A stretch of 64,000 bases of DNA from contig JABHSQ010000015.1 in the NCBI GenBank assembly GCA_018669795.1, forward strand, positions 58,510-122,509. Direction: 5' to 3'. This document shows, piece after piece, positions 7,451 through 16,756 of this stretch (positions are counted from its first letter, which is position 1; every line of letters begins with the position of its first letter). Both the position numbers and the translations under genes were made by a program. Below the pieces are notes generated by a model. That model had not been told where the DNA came from. It saw only the letters and a list, made by a program, of their open reading frames with translations, and did no database searches. The DNA comes from Flavobacteriaceae bacterium (lineage in GTDB: Bacteria > Bacteroidota > Bacteroidia > Flavobacteriales > Flavobacteriaceae).

Positions 7451-8000
7451 TTTTTAATTTTCTTGTTTCTCTGATAGTTATTATTAACCCATACCAAGCA
7501 GGTATTAACGGAAGTGCTGCAGTGGCAACACCTGCAGTGTATTCCCATTCTCCGTATAGGATAAATGGAAAAATGAAATGTGCAAGTTCTGCAACCGTCA
7601 TGCCAACAAAGAAAAATGTTAGAAAATAGTAACCTATTGACCAGCGCTTTATAATTAGAATAGCTCCAGTAACCCACATAGCAGGAGCAAAGAAACCAGC
7701 AAAAGTTAAAAAACTCTGCTGTGAAACTTCTCTACCGCTTAATTGAGTAGCTATTTGATTAAAACCAAAATAGTACTCTTCATAGACATGAATAATAAAA
7801 AAAACTACCGCTAACAAGTAAGGAATAATGACTTTTGATGTGTCAAAATTACATTTATATCCAGTTTTTAAATACAGAACGAATCCACCAGTGCCTGCAC
7901 CTCCAATTACTATAGGACCTATCTCACCTAATAATAAGTAGGAAAATAAACAAAGGAATATTAAAAATATTCCTGGGCCAATTATATCTAAATGTTTCAT
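7440..8000 (-). CDS. HXXEE domain membrane protein
   Basis: A 186-residue polytopic membrane protein with about five hydrophobic helices. It carries the defining HVYEE motif (His71, Glu74, Glu75) in a membrane segment, and a second conserved region with AELAHF and EWEYTAG near residues 137-157. The HXXEE family is widespread but not functionally characterised; the conserved His and Glu residues suggest metal binding or a membrane-embedded enzyme. The next gene downstream overlaps it by 11 bases. Divergent from the rluE-like gene. Confidence 0.7.
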   Translation of the reverse strand: MKHLDIIGPGIFLIFLCLFSYLLLGEIGPIVIGGAGTGGFVLYLKTGYKCNFDTSKVIIPYLLAVVFFIIHVYEEYYFGFNQIATQLSGREVSQQSFLTFAGFFAPAMWVTGAILIIKRWSIGYYFLTFFFVGMTVAELAHFIFPFILYGEWEYTAGVATAALPLIPAWYGLIITIRETRKLKNEN

Positions 8001-8129
8001 GTTATTCTAATTTTTTGAAATTAAATTTAAAGGAGTCTTAACCAATCCATTTTTTTTTTAAATATAGCTAATTAGATTTAATAAATAGTTTATAGATAAG
8101 TTTAAAGAAGAATTTCTAATCGTTTTCTG

Positions 8130-8137
8130 TAACTTTG
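8130..8137 (+). promoter_or_regulatory. -7 promoter element for the rluE-like gene
   Basis: TAACTTTG matches TAnnTTTG and lies 37 bases before the TTG start at 8175. A -33 TTG is not obvious. Confidence 0.45.
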
Positions 8138-8174
8138 GCAACGAAATTGTTATTTTAAAATAAATAATTATTTT

Positions 8175-8747
8175 TTGACTGAAATACAAAAACATCGTCA
8201 TTTTATTCTTCATAAACCATATGGTTATTTAAGTCAGTTTATAGTTAATGGAAAAAAGAAAAAGCGCCATAAACTATTAGGTAATTTATATGATTTTCCT
8301 GAAGGAACGATGGCTATTGGTAGGTTAGATAGAGACTCTGAAGGTCTATTAATATTAACCACAGATGGAAAAGTAAGTTATGAAGTATTAAGTAGTAAAT
8401 ATGAAAAAGAATACTACGTTCAAGTAGATGGAGTCATCACTAAGGAAGCGATTAAACAATTAACAAAAGGTGTTGAAATTGGTTTTGAAGGAAAGAAATA
8501 CATTACAAAGTTTTGCAAAGCGTCATTAATTGAAGATCCAAAACATTTGTCAATTGAAAACAGACGAGTGCGAGACGAACGTCATGGGCCAGTAAGTTGG
8601 GCCTCGATAACATTAACCGAAGGGAAGTTTAGGCAAGTACGAAAAATGACTGCAGCAATAGGTTTTCCCACTTTACGATTAATAAGAGTAAGAATTGGTG
8701 AGGTAAAATTGACTATTAAAGTAGGTGAAGTATTAGAACTATTATAA
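8175..8747 (+). CDS. rluE: 23S rRNA pseudouridine synthase, RluE/RsuA family
   Basis: A 190-residue pseudouridine synthase without an S4 domain, as in RluE (23S rRNA U2457 in E. coli). It has the family opening FILHKPYGYLSQF (residues 10-22), the catalytic aspartate in GRLDRDSEG (Asp52) and the closing GKFRQVRKM segment. The start is TTG; no ATG occurs before residue 46, and beginning there would remove the conserved HKPYG block, so the TTG is well supported. A rho-independent terminator follows within 20 bases. Site specificity is inferred from length and domain content only. Confidence 0.85.
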   Translation: MTEIQKHRHFILHKPYGYLSQFIVNGKKKKRHKLLGNLYDFPEGTMAIGRLDRDSEGLLILTTDGKVSYEVLSSKYEKEYYVQVDGVITKEAIKQLTKGVEIGFEGKKYITKFCKASLIEDPKHLSIENRRVRDERHGPVSWASITLTEGKFRQVRKMTAAIGFPTLRLIRVRIGEVKLTIKVGEVLELL

Positions 8748-8759
8748 TAAAAAAACAAA

Positions 8760-8786
8760 AAACCCGAAACGGATGTTTCGGGTTTA
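8760..8786. terminator. Bidirectional rho-independent terminator
   Basis: The stem AACCCGAAAC / GTTTCGGGTT around GGAT is flanked by A-runs on the left and TTT on the right. It lies between the convergent rluE-like gene and tRNA-Phe and can serve both. Confidence 0.8.
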
Positions 8787-8788
8787 AG

Positions 8789-8861
8789 TGGTGCCTCCAA
8801 GAATCGAACTAGGGACACATGGATTTTCAGTCCATTGCTCTACCAACTGAGCTAAGGCACC
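8789..8861 (-). tRNA. tRNA-Phe (GAA)
   Basis: A 73-base cloverleaf on the minus strand: acceptor GGTGCCT/AGGCACC, D-arm AGCTCAGTTGGTAGAGC, anticodon loop CTGAAAA with anticodon GAA, T-arm with GTTCGATTC, discriminator A. CCA is not encoded. A strong promoter precedes it and a terminator follows. Confidence 0.95.
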
Positions 8862-8877
8862 TGCTATTAAGCGATGG

Positions 8878-8907
8878 CAAATATAAACCTATTTTGCAAT
8901 GTTCAAA
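8878..8907 (-). promoter_or_regulatory. Promoter of tRNA-Phe
   Basis: On the minus strand CTTTG is followed after 18 bases by TATATTTG (positions 8885-8878), a full match to the Bacteroidota TTG-N19-TAnnTTTG pattern, 17 bases before the mature tRNA 5' end. Confidence 0.75.
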
Positions 8908-8982
8908 GTAAAAAATGAAAAAAAAATATTTGTTTTCAAATGTTTTAATAATCAGTTAACAAAAGGGTATAAATACAAATTG

Positions 8983-8990
8983 TACCTTTG
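8983..8990 (+). promoter_or_regulatory. -7 promoter element of the coaX operon
   Basis: TACCTTTG matches TAnnTTTG and lies 18 bases before the coaX ATG. The -33 element is weak. Confidence 0.5.
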
Positions 8991-9008
8991 CTCTTTTACT
9001 AAAAAACA

Positions 9009-9743
9009 ATGAATTTAATTATAGATGTAGGGAATACCCTTGTAAAACTAGCAGTATTTGATAACGAGATACTTACTATTAAAAGGAGTTGTGTAAAAGT
9101 TGATTTTATATCGACGCTAGAAGAACTTTCTAACACTTACCCTAAGATAAATGATGTAATAATTTCATCTGTTGGTGATTTTTCAGAAAAAGAGATTTTA
9201 TTTATACAGAAGAAATATCAAACAATCATTCTAGATCATCAAACAAAAATTCCTTTTATTAATCAATATAAAACCCCAGAAACATTAGGCGTAGATCGTA
9301 TTGCCTTAGTGAGTTCGGCTGCTATTCAATATCCAAAAGAAAATACACTTATCATTGATGTTGGGAGTTGTATTACCTATGATTTTTTAAATTCTAAAAA
9401 TGAGTATTTAGGAGGTTCCATTTCGCCTGGCATTGATTTAAGATATCAAGCGCTACATAATTACACAGATAAGCTGCCTTTGTTAAAACCTAAAATTATT
9501 AAAAAAACTTTAGGGAATACCACAAAATCATCTATACACATAGGTGTGGTGCAGGGAGTTGTAAATGAAGTCGATGGTTTTATTACTAGGTATCAATTAA
9601 AGCACAAAGATTTAACAATTATTTTAACAGGAGGAGGGGCTCATTACTTGGTGGATAACTTAAAAAATGACATCTTTGCGAACTCTAATTTTTTATTGGA
9701 AGGATTAAACTACATATTACAAAATAACAAAACTCAATGTTAA
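9009..9743 (+). CDS. coaX: Type III pantothenate kinase
   Basis: A 244-residue CoaX, which phosphorylates pantothenate in the first step of coenzyme A synthesis. Motifs of the ASKHA fold: IIDVGNT (Asp6) at the N-terminus for phosphate binding, GVDRIALV near residue 98, IIDVGSCITYD near 119 with the second aspartate, LGGSISPG near 137 and ILTGGGA near 211. Length is normal. It overlaps the next gene by 7 bases and begins a run of plus-strand envelope genes, a common arrangement in Flavobacteriaceae. Confidence 0.92.
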   Translation: MNLIIDVGNTLVKLAVFDNEILTIKRSCVKVDFISTLEELSNTYPKINDVIISSVGDFSEKEILFIQKKYQTIILDHQTKIPFINQYKTPETLGVDRIALVSSAAIQYPKENTLIIDVGSCITYDFLNSKNEYLGGSISPGIDLRYQALHNYTDKLPLLKPKIIKKTLGNTTKSSIHIGVVQGVVNEVDGFITRYQLKHKDLTIILTGGGAHYLVDNLKNDIFANSNFLLEGLNYILQNNKTQC

Positions 9744-10978
9744 AGCAAATTGTTTTTGCAGTAATGCTAATCGTATATGGGGTTTCTATAGCCCAAAATG
9801 GCACAACTTCCCCTTATTCATATTTTGGTATTGGTGAGGTAAAGTTTAAAGGAACTGCCGAAAATCGATCAATGGGTGGGTTAAATATTTTTTCAGATAG
9901 CATCCACTTAAATATTCAAAACCCTGCATCAGCTGCAAATTTAAGGTTAGTAAATTTCACTTCTGGAGGTAGTTATAAATATGTTAAACAGGAAAACGAA
10001 ACAGCTTCACAATATGCGTCAGCAACTACGTTAGATTATTTAGCAATGGGAATTCCTATGGGTAAATTTGGCGCAATTTTTGGTATTTTGCCTTACACAG
10101 CTGTAGGGTATAAATTAGAATCTATTACCGATACTACAAATACACAGTACACGGGAACTGGAGGAATGAACAAGGTGTTTTTAGCCTTTGCCTATCAAGT
10201 AATTCCTAACTTTAATATAGGAATTGATGCAAATTACAATTTTGGAAATATAGAGAGAAAATCAATAATAGCTGAAGAAGGATTGTTATTAGGTACTAGA
10301 AAGAATGAAAAAGGTGATCTTTTAGGGTTTAATTTTAATTTTGGAGCTGAATATAAAACGATGATTTCTGAAGATTTACAATTAACCACTTCAGCTACAT
10401 ATTCCCCAGCAACTAAATTTGAAGTTCAAAGAGTTCAAAATATTACTAGTGTTTTAATTTCTTCTACCGGTGTAGTAATTCCGATTGATGACAGAGAAGA
10501 AAGGCTTGATGATATAGAAGTGACTTTCCCATCGCAGTTAACTATTGGAGCAGGTATTGGAAGTCCAAAAAAATGGTTTATTGGTGGACAATACACAAAT
10601 TCTAAAACTAGTAATTATGATGATCCAACTTTAAATTTTGGGAGTGTAGAATTTATTGATGCAAATAAATTTAGAATTGGCGGTTTTTTTATCCCAAGAT
10701 ACACATCGTTCACAAATTACTGGTACAGAGCAATATATAGGTTAGGAGTGCGGTATGAAGAAACAGGAATTAATTTAAGAGGAGAAGATATAAATGAATA
10801 TGGCATATCTTTTGGTATAGGATTACCTATCGGAAGGTTATTCTCCAATGTTAATGTTGGTTTTGAATTAGGTTCAAAGGGAACAACTAAAAATGGATTG
10901 GTTAAAGAAAACTTTTTTAATACCTTTATAAGCCTTTCATTAAATGATAAATGGTTTGAAAAAAGATATATTGATTAA
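9737..10978 (+). CDS. Outer-membrane beta-barrel protein, unknown function
   Basis: A 413-residue protein with a signal peptide (ending GVSIAQN near residue 20) and a mature part starting TTSPYSYFGIGE, then SMGG and NPAS segments resembling those in FadL/OmpP1-like transport barrels, and many amphipathic strands. The C-terminal strand includes FISLSLND. It overlaps coaX and is followed at once by an exported TPR protein and lptC, so an outer-membrane biogenesis role is possible. No substrate can be inferred. Confidence 0.6.
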   Translation: MLKQIVFAVMLIVYGVSIAQNGTTSPYSYFGIGEVKFKGTAENRSMGGLNIFSDSIHLNIQNPASAANLRLVNFTSGGSYKYVKQENETASQYASATTLDYLAMGIPMGKFGAIFGILPYTAVGYKLESITDTTNTQYTGTGGMNKVFLAFAYQVIPNFNIGIDANYNFGNIERKSIIAEEGLLLGTRKNEKGDLLGFNFNFGAEYKTMISEDLQLTTSATYSPATKFEVQRVQNITSVLISSTGVVIPIDDREERLDDIEVTFPSQLTIGAGIGSPKKWFIGGQYTNSKTSNYDDPTLNFGSVEFIDANKFRIGGFFIPRYTSFTNYWYRAIYRLGVRYEETGINLRGEDINEYGISFGIGLPIGRLFSNVNVGFELGSKGTTKNGLVKENFFNTFISLSLNDKWFEKRYID

Positions 10979-10994
10979 TAAATTAAAATTTGAA

Positions 10995-12362
10995 ATGATA
11001 AAAATGAAAGTCACTTTACTCCTAACTCTTATAGTTATAGGATTTGGAAATAAAATGTTTGCACAAGCACCAAATGATTGCTATGAAACATTATCATTAT
11101 TTGTAGAGCCTGCAAAGGCAAAAAATTATGTGGGAGCTCTTCCCTATTATGATAAAGTTATTAATGAATGTCCTAAGTTTAGTTTAGCTACCTATCAATA
11201 CGGTGCAAAAATGTTTTCGTATTTTGTAAAAGAAGGCGATAAATCTAAGATTAATGATTTAATTAAATCTTATGAGGATCAAATGTCTTATTTCCCAACT
11301 AAAACAAAAAAAGGCAAAACACTTGCAAAAATTGCGCAAGTAAAATATAATAATTCAATAGGTACAAAAATGCAACAGTATTTAGCATTTGACAATGCTT
11401 ATAAGGACGATGCAGCTACTTTTACAAGCCCTAAAAGTTTATATACTTACTTTTCGTTAGCGGTAGATTTACATGAATCCGGAGAAAAACCTATTGAGGA
11501 TGTATTTGATTTATATGAAATCCTATTTTTAAAAATTGAAAATGAAAAAATTATACTAGCTACAAAGGCAACTGAATTATATGATAAACAAGAAGCTGGT
11601 GAGCAATTATCTACTAAAGAGGCTAAAAAATTAAAAGGTTACGGAACTAATTTAAATGCCTATGGAATGGTAACAAGCAGTCTTAAAGGTAAATTAGGAA
11701 AACTAGCAGATTGTGAAAACTTAGTTCCTTTATATTCAAAAGATTTTGAAGAAAATAAAGATGATATTGATTGGGTAAAGAAAGCAGCGAGCAGATTATC
11801 AGTTAAGGAATGTACAGAAGAGCCTTTGTTTTTAAAACTTGTTAAGCAATTAGATAATTTAGCGCCGACCTCAGAATCTAAATTATATCTAAGTCAATTA
11901 GAACGAAATAAAGGGAATATTTCAAAATCAATTGAATATTTGGAAGAATCTGCTGAAATGCAAAGTAATAACTCAAAAAAATCAAGAATTTACTTTAGAA
12001 TTGCTGAATTAAAAAGGAATAAAGGTTCTTACCGTTCGGCAAGATCTTATTATAATAAATCATTAAAATACAATCCTTCTAACGGCAGATGTTATTTGAG
12101 AATTGCTCAAATGTATTCTAAGAGTTCTAATGATTGTGGTACTTCAGTTTTCGAAAAAAGAGCGGTTAATTGGTTAGCAGCAAATATGGCAGATAAAGCT
12201 GTAATTGTTGATGCTTCAATTAAATCTGAAGCAAGAGCAGCAGCTAATAGTTATAGACAAAGAGCTCCTAGTAAAAGTGATATCTTTACTGATGGAATGG
12301 CTGGTAAAACTATTAGTTTTAATTGCTGGATTGGGGGAAGTGTAAAAGTGCCTAACTTATAA
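10995..12362 (+). CDS. Exported tetratricopeptide repeat protein
   Basis: About 455 residues from the ATG at 10995, which gives a proper signal peptide (VTLLLTLIVIGFG, then MFAQAP). An upstream Met at 10944 would add a charged, non-signal segment overlapping the previous gene, so it is rejected. The C-terminal third has TPR-like helices (for example YLSQLERNKGNISKSIEYL and SARSYYNKSLKYNP near residues 305-400). Several cysteines occur in the mature protein. The setting between an outer-membrane barrel and LptC suggests a periplasmic scaffold; the partner is unknown. Confidence 0.65.
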   Translation: MIKMKVTLLLTLIVIGFGNKMFAQAPNDCYETLSLFVEPAKAKNYVGALPYYDKVINECPKFSLATYQYGAKMFSYFVKEGDKSKINDLIKSYEDQMSYFPTKTKKGKTLAKIAQVKYNNSIGTKMQQYLAFDNAYKDDAATFTSPKSLYTYFSLAVDLHESGEKPIEDVFDLYEILFLKIENEKIILATKATELYDKQEAGEQLSTKEAKKLKGYGTNLNAYGMVTSSLKGKLGKLADCENLVPLYSKDFEENKDDIDWVKKAASRLSVKECTEEPLFLKLVKQLDNLAPTSESKLYLSQLERNKGNISKSIEYLEESAEMQSNNSKKSRIYFRIAELKRNKGSYRSARSYYNKSLKYNPSNGRCYLRIAQMYSKSSNDCGTSVFEKRAVNWLAANMADKAVIVDASIKSEARAAANSYRQRAPSKSDIFTDGMAGKTISFNCWIGGSVKVPNL

Positions 12363-12381
12363 TGGATTGACCTATTAAAAT

Positions 12382-12954
12382 ATGAGTATATTTAAATATA
12401 TGTTTAAAAGCGTAATGATAATATTAGCTATCATTGCGTTTTTTTCTTGTGAAGGAAACTATAAAAATATACAGAAAATGAATTTAAAAGATGATGAACC
12501 CGTTGCTGTAGGAAAAACGATTAACTTAAAATTTACAGATTCTGGTAAAGTAACAGTTAATTTAATTGCACCTTTATTAAAGGATTATTCAAATTTTAAA
12601 TTTCCGTATCGAGAATTTCCTGAAGGAATTACCTTGTATTTTTGGGACGAAGATGAAAAAAGCACTGTGACATCAGATTATGCTGTAGAATATAAATCAA
12701 CTGGTTTGGTAGATTTAAGGGGGAATGTTACTATTACAACCTCTGATAGCACTATTGTAAATGCGAATCAATTATATTGGGATCAAATAAATAAATGGAT
12801 TTTCACCAATCAATCGTATCAAATAAAATTTGCCGATGGTTCCTATAATGATGGTTCACAATTTGATTCCAATCAAGAATTTACAACTTTTCTTTCTAGA
12901 AAAAATCAAGGAGTACAATTAATAGATAAAAACGAAACAATTAATGGGAAATAA
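12382..12954 (+). CDS. lptC: LptC-like lipopolysaccharide transport protein (lipoprotein)
   Basis: A 190-residue protein with an N-terminal hydrophobic segment and lipobox-like FFSC (Cys23), then a beta-rich domain of the LptC/OstA-like type, which in Bacteroidota receives lipopolysaccharide from LptBFG. Features include LKFTDSGKVTVNLIAPLL, EGITLYFW and DLRGNVTITTSDSTIVNANQ cut into beta strands as in LptC. It overlaps the next small gene by 11 bases. LptC in E. coli is a membrane-anchored protein, so the lipoprotein form is a group feature. Confidence 0.75.
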   Translation: MSIFKYMFKSVMIILAIIAFFSCEGNYKNIQKMNLKDDEPVAVGKTINLKFTDSGKVTVNLIAPLLKDYSNFKFPYREFPEGITLYFWDEDEKSTVTSDYAVEYKSTGLVDLRGNVTITTSDSTIVNANQLYWDQINKWIFTNQSYQIKFADGSYNDGSQFDSNQEFTTFLSRKNQGVQLIDKNETINGK

Positions 12955-13144
12955 ATTATACCTTCTTTTTGAGTACTTATATATAATAATGGCTTTATTT
13001 TCTATTTATGTAGCAATTACCGAATGGGGAACAGATAGAAATCGCGCCTATTTATTTATATTTTTTGCTGTTGTTGCACTTGGCATGTTTTTTTTCAAGA
13101 GAAAATTTAGAAAAAAAATTGAGAACAGTAATAAGCAAGAATAG
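12944..13144 (+). CDS. Small two-helix membrane protein
   Basis: 66 residues with two predicted membrane helices (about 5-23 and 34-51) and a strongly basic C-terminus (FKRKFRKKIE). It overlaps lptC by 11 bases, so it is likely translated with it. Similar short proteins occur at this place in related flavobacteria; function unknown. Confidence 0.6.
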   Translation: MGNKLYLLFEYLYIIMALFSIYVAITEWGTDRNRAYLFIFFAVVALGMFFFKRKFRKKIENSNKQE

Positions 13145-13163
13145 TTTTAAATCATAAATACAC

Positions 13164-13171
13164 TATTTTTG
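13164..13171 (+). promoter_or_regulatory. -7 promoter element before the CNNM/CorC gene
   Basis: TATTTTTG matches TAnnTTTG and lies 23 bases before the ATG at 13194. Confidence 0.4.
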
Positions 13172-13193
13172 TATATATACATATATTGTTACG

Positions 13194-14465
13194 ATGGATT
13201 ATAGCATTATTATGATTTTAAGCATGTTGATTTTATCTGCCTTTTTTTCGGGTATGGAAATCGCCTATGTATCTTCTAATAAAGTTCATATTGCTATTGA
13301 AAAACAACAAGATGGATTTTTATCAAAAATTCTTCAGAAAATAACAAAACGCCCTTCTAAGTTTATTGCAACCATGCTAATTGGAAATAACATTGCTTTG
13401 GTTATTTATGGGTTTTTTATGGGAGATTTGTTAATGGGTTATATAGCTACTTATCTAACTATTGAGCCTAATGGTTTTTTGGCATTATTTATTCAAACTA
13501 TAGTTTCTACAGTTGTTATCTTGCTAACTGCTGAGTTTTTACCAAAAGTTTTTTTTCAGATATATGCTAATAATTTAGTCAAGTTTTTTGCCTTACCTGT
13601 TTATTTTTTCTACATAATATTTTCAATAATTTCTGAATTTGTTATTTGGATAACAGACAAATTATTAAAATTAGTATTTAAAACCGATGGTGACGAAGTG
13701 CAATTAAGTTTTAGCAAGGTTGAGTTAGGAAATTATATTTCTGAACAAATGGAAACTGTTAAAACGGAAGATGAAGTTGATAGTGAAATACAAATATTTC
13801 AAAACGCATTGGATTTTTCAGAAGTAAAATCAAGAGAGGTATTAATTCCAAGAACCGAAGTTATTGCAGTAACTATTGATATGTCTCCAAAAGAACTAAG
13901 TGAACTTTTTATAAAAACAGGGCTTTCTAAAATTTTAGTTTACAATAAAAATATTGATAATATTTTAGGCTATGTTCATTCTTTTGAGTTGTTTAAGAAA
14001 CCAACTACTATAAAAAGTGTTTTAATACCAGTAGTATTTGTGCCAGAAACGATGCTTATAAAAGAAGTGTTGAATATTCTTACTAAAAAAAGTAAAAGTA
14101 TTGCGGTGGTGATTGATGAATATGGAGGTACTTCAGGTATCCTTACAGTTGAAGACATTGTAGAAGAGTTGTTTGGAGAAATTGAAGACGAACACGATAA
14201 ACTAGTGCTTATAGAAAAAGTAGTAAATGATGGTATATATCTGTTTTCTGCTAGATTGGATGTAGATTATATAAATGAAACCTATAAATTAAACCTTCCG
14301 GAAAATGAAAATTATGAAACTTTAGGAGGAATGATTGTTAGTTTTACTGAAGATATTCCAAAGAAAGATGAAGTGATTGTACTTCAGGATTATACATTTA
14401 ATATTTTAGAAGTTTCTAACACAAAACTCGAACTAGTAGAAGTAAAATACACTCCTGTTGATTAG
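13194..14465 (+). CDS. CNNM/CorC family membrane protein (hemolysin family)
   Basis: A 423-residue protein with an N-terminal DUF21/CNNM transmembrane domain (about residues 1-165, several helices, with FFSGMEIAY near the start), two CBS domains (about 205-325, with PRTEVIAVTIDM and AVVIDEYGGTSGILT) ending in VEDIVEELFGEIEDEHD, and a CorC_HlyC transporter-associated domain (about 340-420). The family is linked with magnesium/cobalt transport or homeostasis; the GldE protein of gliding flavobacteria is also of this family, so a gldE-like role is possible but not decided here. Normal length. Confidence 0.8.
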   Translation: MDYSIIMILSMLILSAFFSGMEIAYVSSNKVHIAIEKQQDGFLSKILQKITKRPSKFIATMLIGNNIALVIYGFFMGDLLMGYIATYLTIEPNGFLALFIQTIVSTVVILLTAEFLPKVFFQIYANNLVKFFALPVYFFYIIFSIISEFVIWITDKLLKLVFKTDGDEVQLSFSKVELGNYISEQMETVKTEDEVDSEIQIFQNALDFSEVKSREVLIPRTEVIAVTIDMSPKELSELFIKTGLSKILVYNKNIDNILGYVHSFELFKKPTTIKSVLIPVVFVPETMLIKEVLNILTKKSKSIAVVIDEYGGTSGILTVEDIVEELFGEIEDEHDKLVLIEKVVNDGIYLFSARLDVDYINETYKLNLPENENYETLGGMIVSFTEDIPKKDEVIVLQDYTFNILEVSNTKLELVEVKYTPVD

Positions 14466-14659
14466 AATTTTCAATTTTCCTTCATTTTTTCAATTTAACC
14501 TTTTTATTACTGTAGGAAAATAGTATTTTCGCCCACTGAAATAACCGAAACTAACTCTTTATTTTAAACATTTTTTAATAAAGTTATTATGTTTAATAAA
14601 GATTAACTAACCTTTTTAAATTTAATTATTAATAATAAAAGGTAAAATAAGAATTAAAA

Positions 14660-16744
14660 ATGGCAATTTTAAACAATATTAGAAAACACGGAATATTCCT
14701 AATTATTATAATAGCATTAGCGCTTTTTTCTTTTGTGTTAAGTGGAGTGATAGGAAACGGTAATACGGCTACTAAAGGCGAGAGTGTTGTAGCAACAATT
14801 GATGGTGTAGATTTACCTCGTGAAGATTTCATGAAAAAGGTAGAAGTAGTTCAACGTTCTTTGGGACCAAACTCTCTTGTAAACCAGGCAATGAATATTG
14901 TATGGAATAGAGAGTTAAGACGTGTTATTTTAGAAGAACAATATGAATCTTTAGGACTTACTGCTGAAAAAGCTCAGATTAGTAATTCATTAAAAACTGC
15001 ATTAACTTCTAACCCAGCTTTTCAAAATGAATTAGGAGCGTTTAGTGATTTAAAAATGCAAGAATACATTGCTAGTATAAAAGCTGCTTCAGAAACAGGA
15101 AATAATCAAGCTTATTCAGCTTGGTTAGATTTTGAAAATAACACCGTTAATACCATATTGGAAAAAAATTACTTTAATTTAATTAAAGGTGGTTTAATTA
15201 CTACACTTGCTGAAGGCAAACAAGAATATCATTTTCAAAATAATAATATTGATATAGAGTTTTTGCAAATACCTTATTCGAATATTGCAGATTATGATGT
15301 GCCTGTAACAGATAAAGAAATTAAAACATATGTAAAAGCGCATTCAAAAGATTATGAAGTAGATCCCCAAGTTGATATACAATATGTGTCATTTTTAGAA
15401 AATCCTTCAGAAGAGGATGACGAGATTGCTAAATTAGAGATCTCAAAGTTAATTACTGATTTTGCTACTACTGATGACATTTCGGAATTTGTAAATGCTA
15501 ATTCAGATATTACTTATTCAGATAGATGGTATTTAAAAAATGATCTTCCTGTTGAAATCGCAGATGATATTATGGCTCAAAATTTAAATGAAATTTATGG
15601 ACCCTATAAGGATAATGAAACTTACAATATAGCTAGAGTTTTTGAAACAACCCAAATGGCTGACTCTGCAAAAGCAAAACATATATTAATAAGATTTTCT
15701 GGCTTATCTACGGCACCTCAAGATGTAATAAGAACAAAAGAAAACGCAAAAAAATTAGCTGATAGTATTTTAAGAGTCATCAAAAGAAACCCCAATAAAT
15801 TTGATACTTTAGCTACTGAATTTTCTGAAGACCTTTCAAATAAGGATAAAGGCGGAGATTTAGGGTATTTTTCGCCAGGAAGAATGGTAAAGCCTTTTAA
15901 TGATTATATTTTTGAAAACAAAACTGGAGATATAGGGGTAGTAGAAACAAATTATGGATTTCACGTTATAGAAATTGATGATCAAAAAAACATTCAAGAA
16001 GCTATTAAAGTTGCGCTAATCGTTAAGAAGATTGAAGCTTCAGAAAAAACAATTAATGACGTATTCTCTAAAGCAACAAAATTTGAAATTACCGCAAAGA
16101 ATGTTGATTTTAGTGAATTAGCAAAAGAAGAAGGATTATCAGTAAGTCCTGTAAATAAAATTGGAGAATTGGACGCTAATATTCCAGGTGTTGGAGAAAA
16201 CAGAAGTATTGTTACTTGGGCATTTAATAAAGACACTAATATTGGTGATATAAAGCGTGTAAATACAACTAATGGGTATGTAATTGCGCAACTTACAAGA
16301 AGAAATCCTAAAGGGTTAAAAAGTATAGCGGAGGCTTCTGCAACAGTTACGCCAATTTTGCGTAACGAGAAAAAAGCTAAACTTATAAGAGCTTCTATTT
16401 TCAGTATTGATATTAAAGAAGTTGCAAGCAGTCAAAACCTTTCAACAAAAACAGTAAATGCTATTACAATGGCAAATCCAACAATAGCAGGTGCAGGTAC
16501 TGAACCTAAAGTAGTTGGAACTGCATTTGGATTGAAGCTAGGAGAAACTTCAAAATTGATAGATGGTGTTAAAGGTGTATTTATGGTTAAAGTTAAAGCG
16601 GTAAATAATGCGCCAGATTTACAAAATTATTCAGCATTCGCAAATCAATTAAATAATAGTTCTGCTGCATCTATTGATACAAATGCTTTTAATGCATTGA
16701 GAAATAAAGCAGATATTGAAGACAATAGAGCAACGTTCTATTAA
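14660..16744 (+). CDS. PpiD/SurA-like periplasmic peptidyl-prolyl isomerase
   Basis: A 694-residue membrane-anchored foldase: one N-terminal helix (residues about 12-30), a SurA-N/PpiD-type chaperone region, a parvulin domain (about residues 335-440, with AKAKHILIRF and GGDLGYFSPGRMVKPF and NYGFHVIEI) and a further chaperone region. It helps fold envelope proteins at the inner-membrane outer face. It is longer than E. coli PpiD (623 residues) because of the C-terminal part. It follows the CNNM gene with a 194-base gap and is convergent with the GYDIA kinase. Confidence 0.85.
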   Translation: MAILNNIRKHGIFLIIIIALALFSFVLSGVIGNGNTATKGESVVATIDGVDLPREDFMKKVEVVQRSLGPNSLVNQAMNIVWNRELRRVILEEQYESLGLTAEKAQISNSLKTALTSNPAFQNELGAFSDLKMQEYIASIKAASETGNNQAYSAWLDFENNTVNTILEKNYFNLIKGGLITTLAEGKQEYHFQNNNIDIEFLQIPYSNIADYDVPVTDKEIKTYVKAHSKDYEVDPQVDIQYVSFLENPSEEDDEIAKLEISKLITDFATTDDISEFVNANSDITYSDRWYLKNDLPVEIADDIMAQNLNEIYGPYKDNETYNIARVFETTQMADSAKAKHILIRFSGLSTAPQDVIRTKENAKKLADSILRVIKRNPNKFDTLATEFSEDLSNKDKGGDLGYFSPGRMVKPFNDYIFENKTGDIGVVETNYGFHVIEIDDQKNIQEAIKVALIVKKIEASEKTINDVFSKATKFEITAKNVDFSELAKEEGLSVSPVNKIGELDANIPGVGENRSIVTWAFNKDTNIGDIKRVNTTNGYVIAQLTRRNPKGLKSIAEASATVTPILRNEKKAKLIRASIFSIDIKEVASSQNLSTKTVNAITMANPTIAGAGTEPKVVGTAFGLKLGETSKLIDGVKGVFMVKVKAVNNAPDLQNYSAFANQLNNSSAASIDTNAFNALRNKADIEDNRATFY

Positions 16745-16756
16745 TAATAGATTTTT

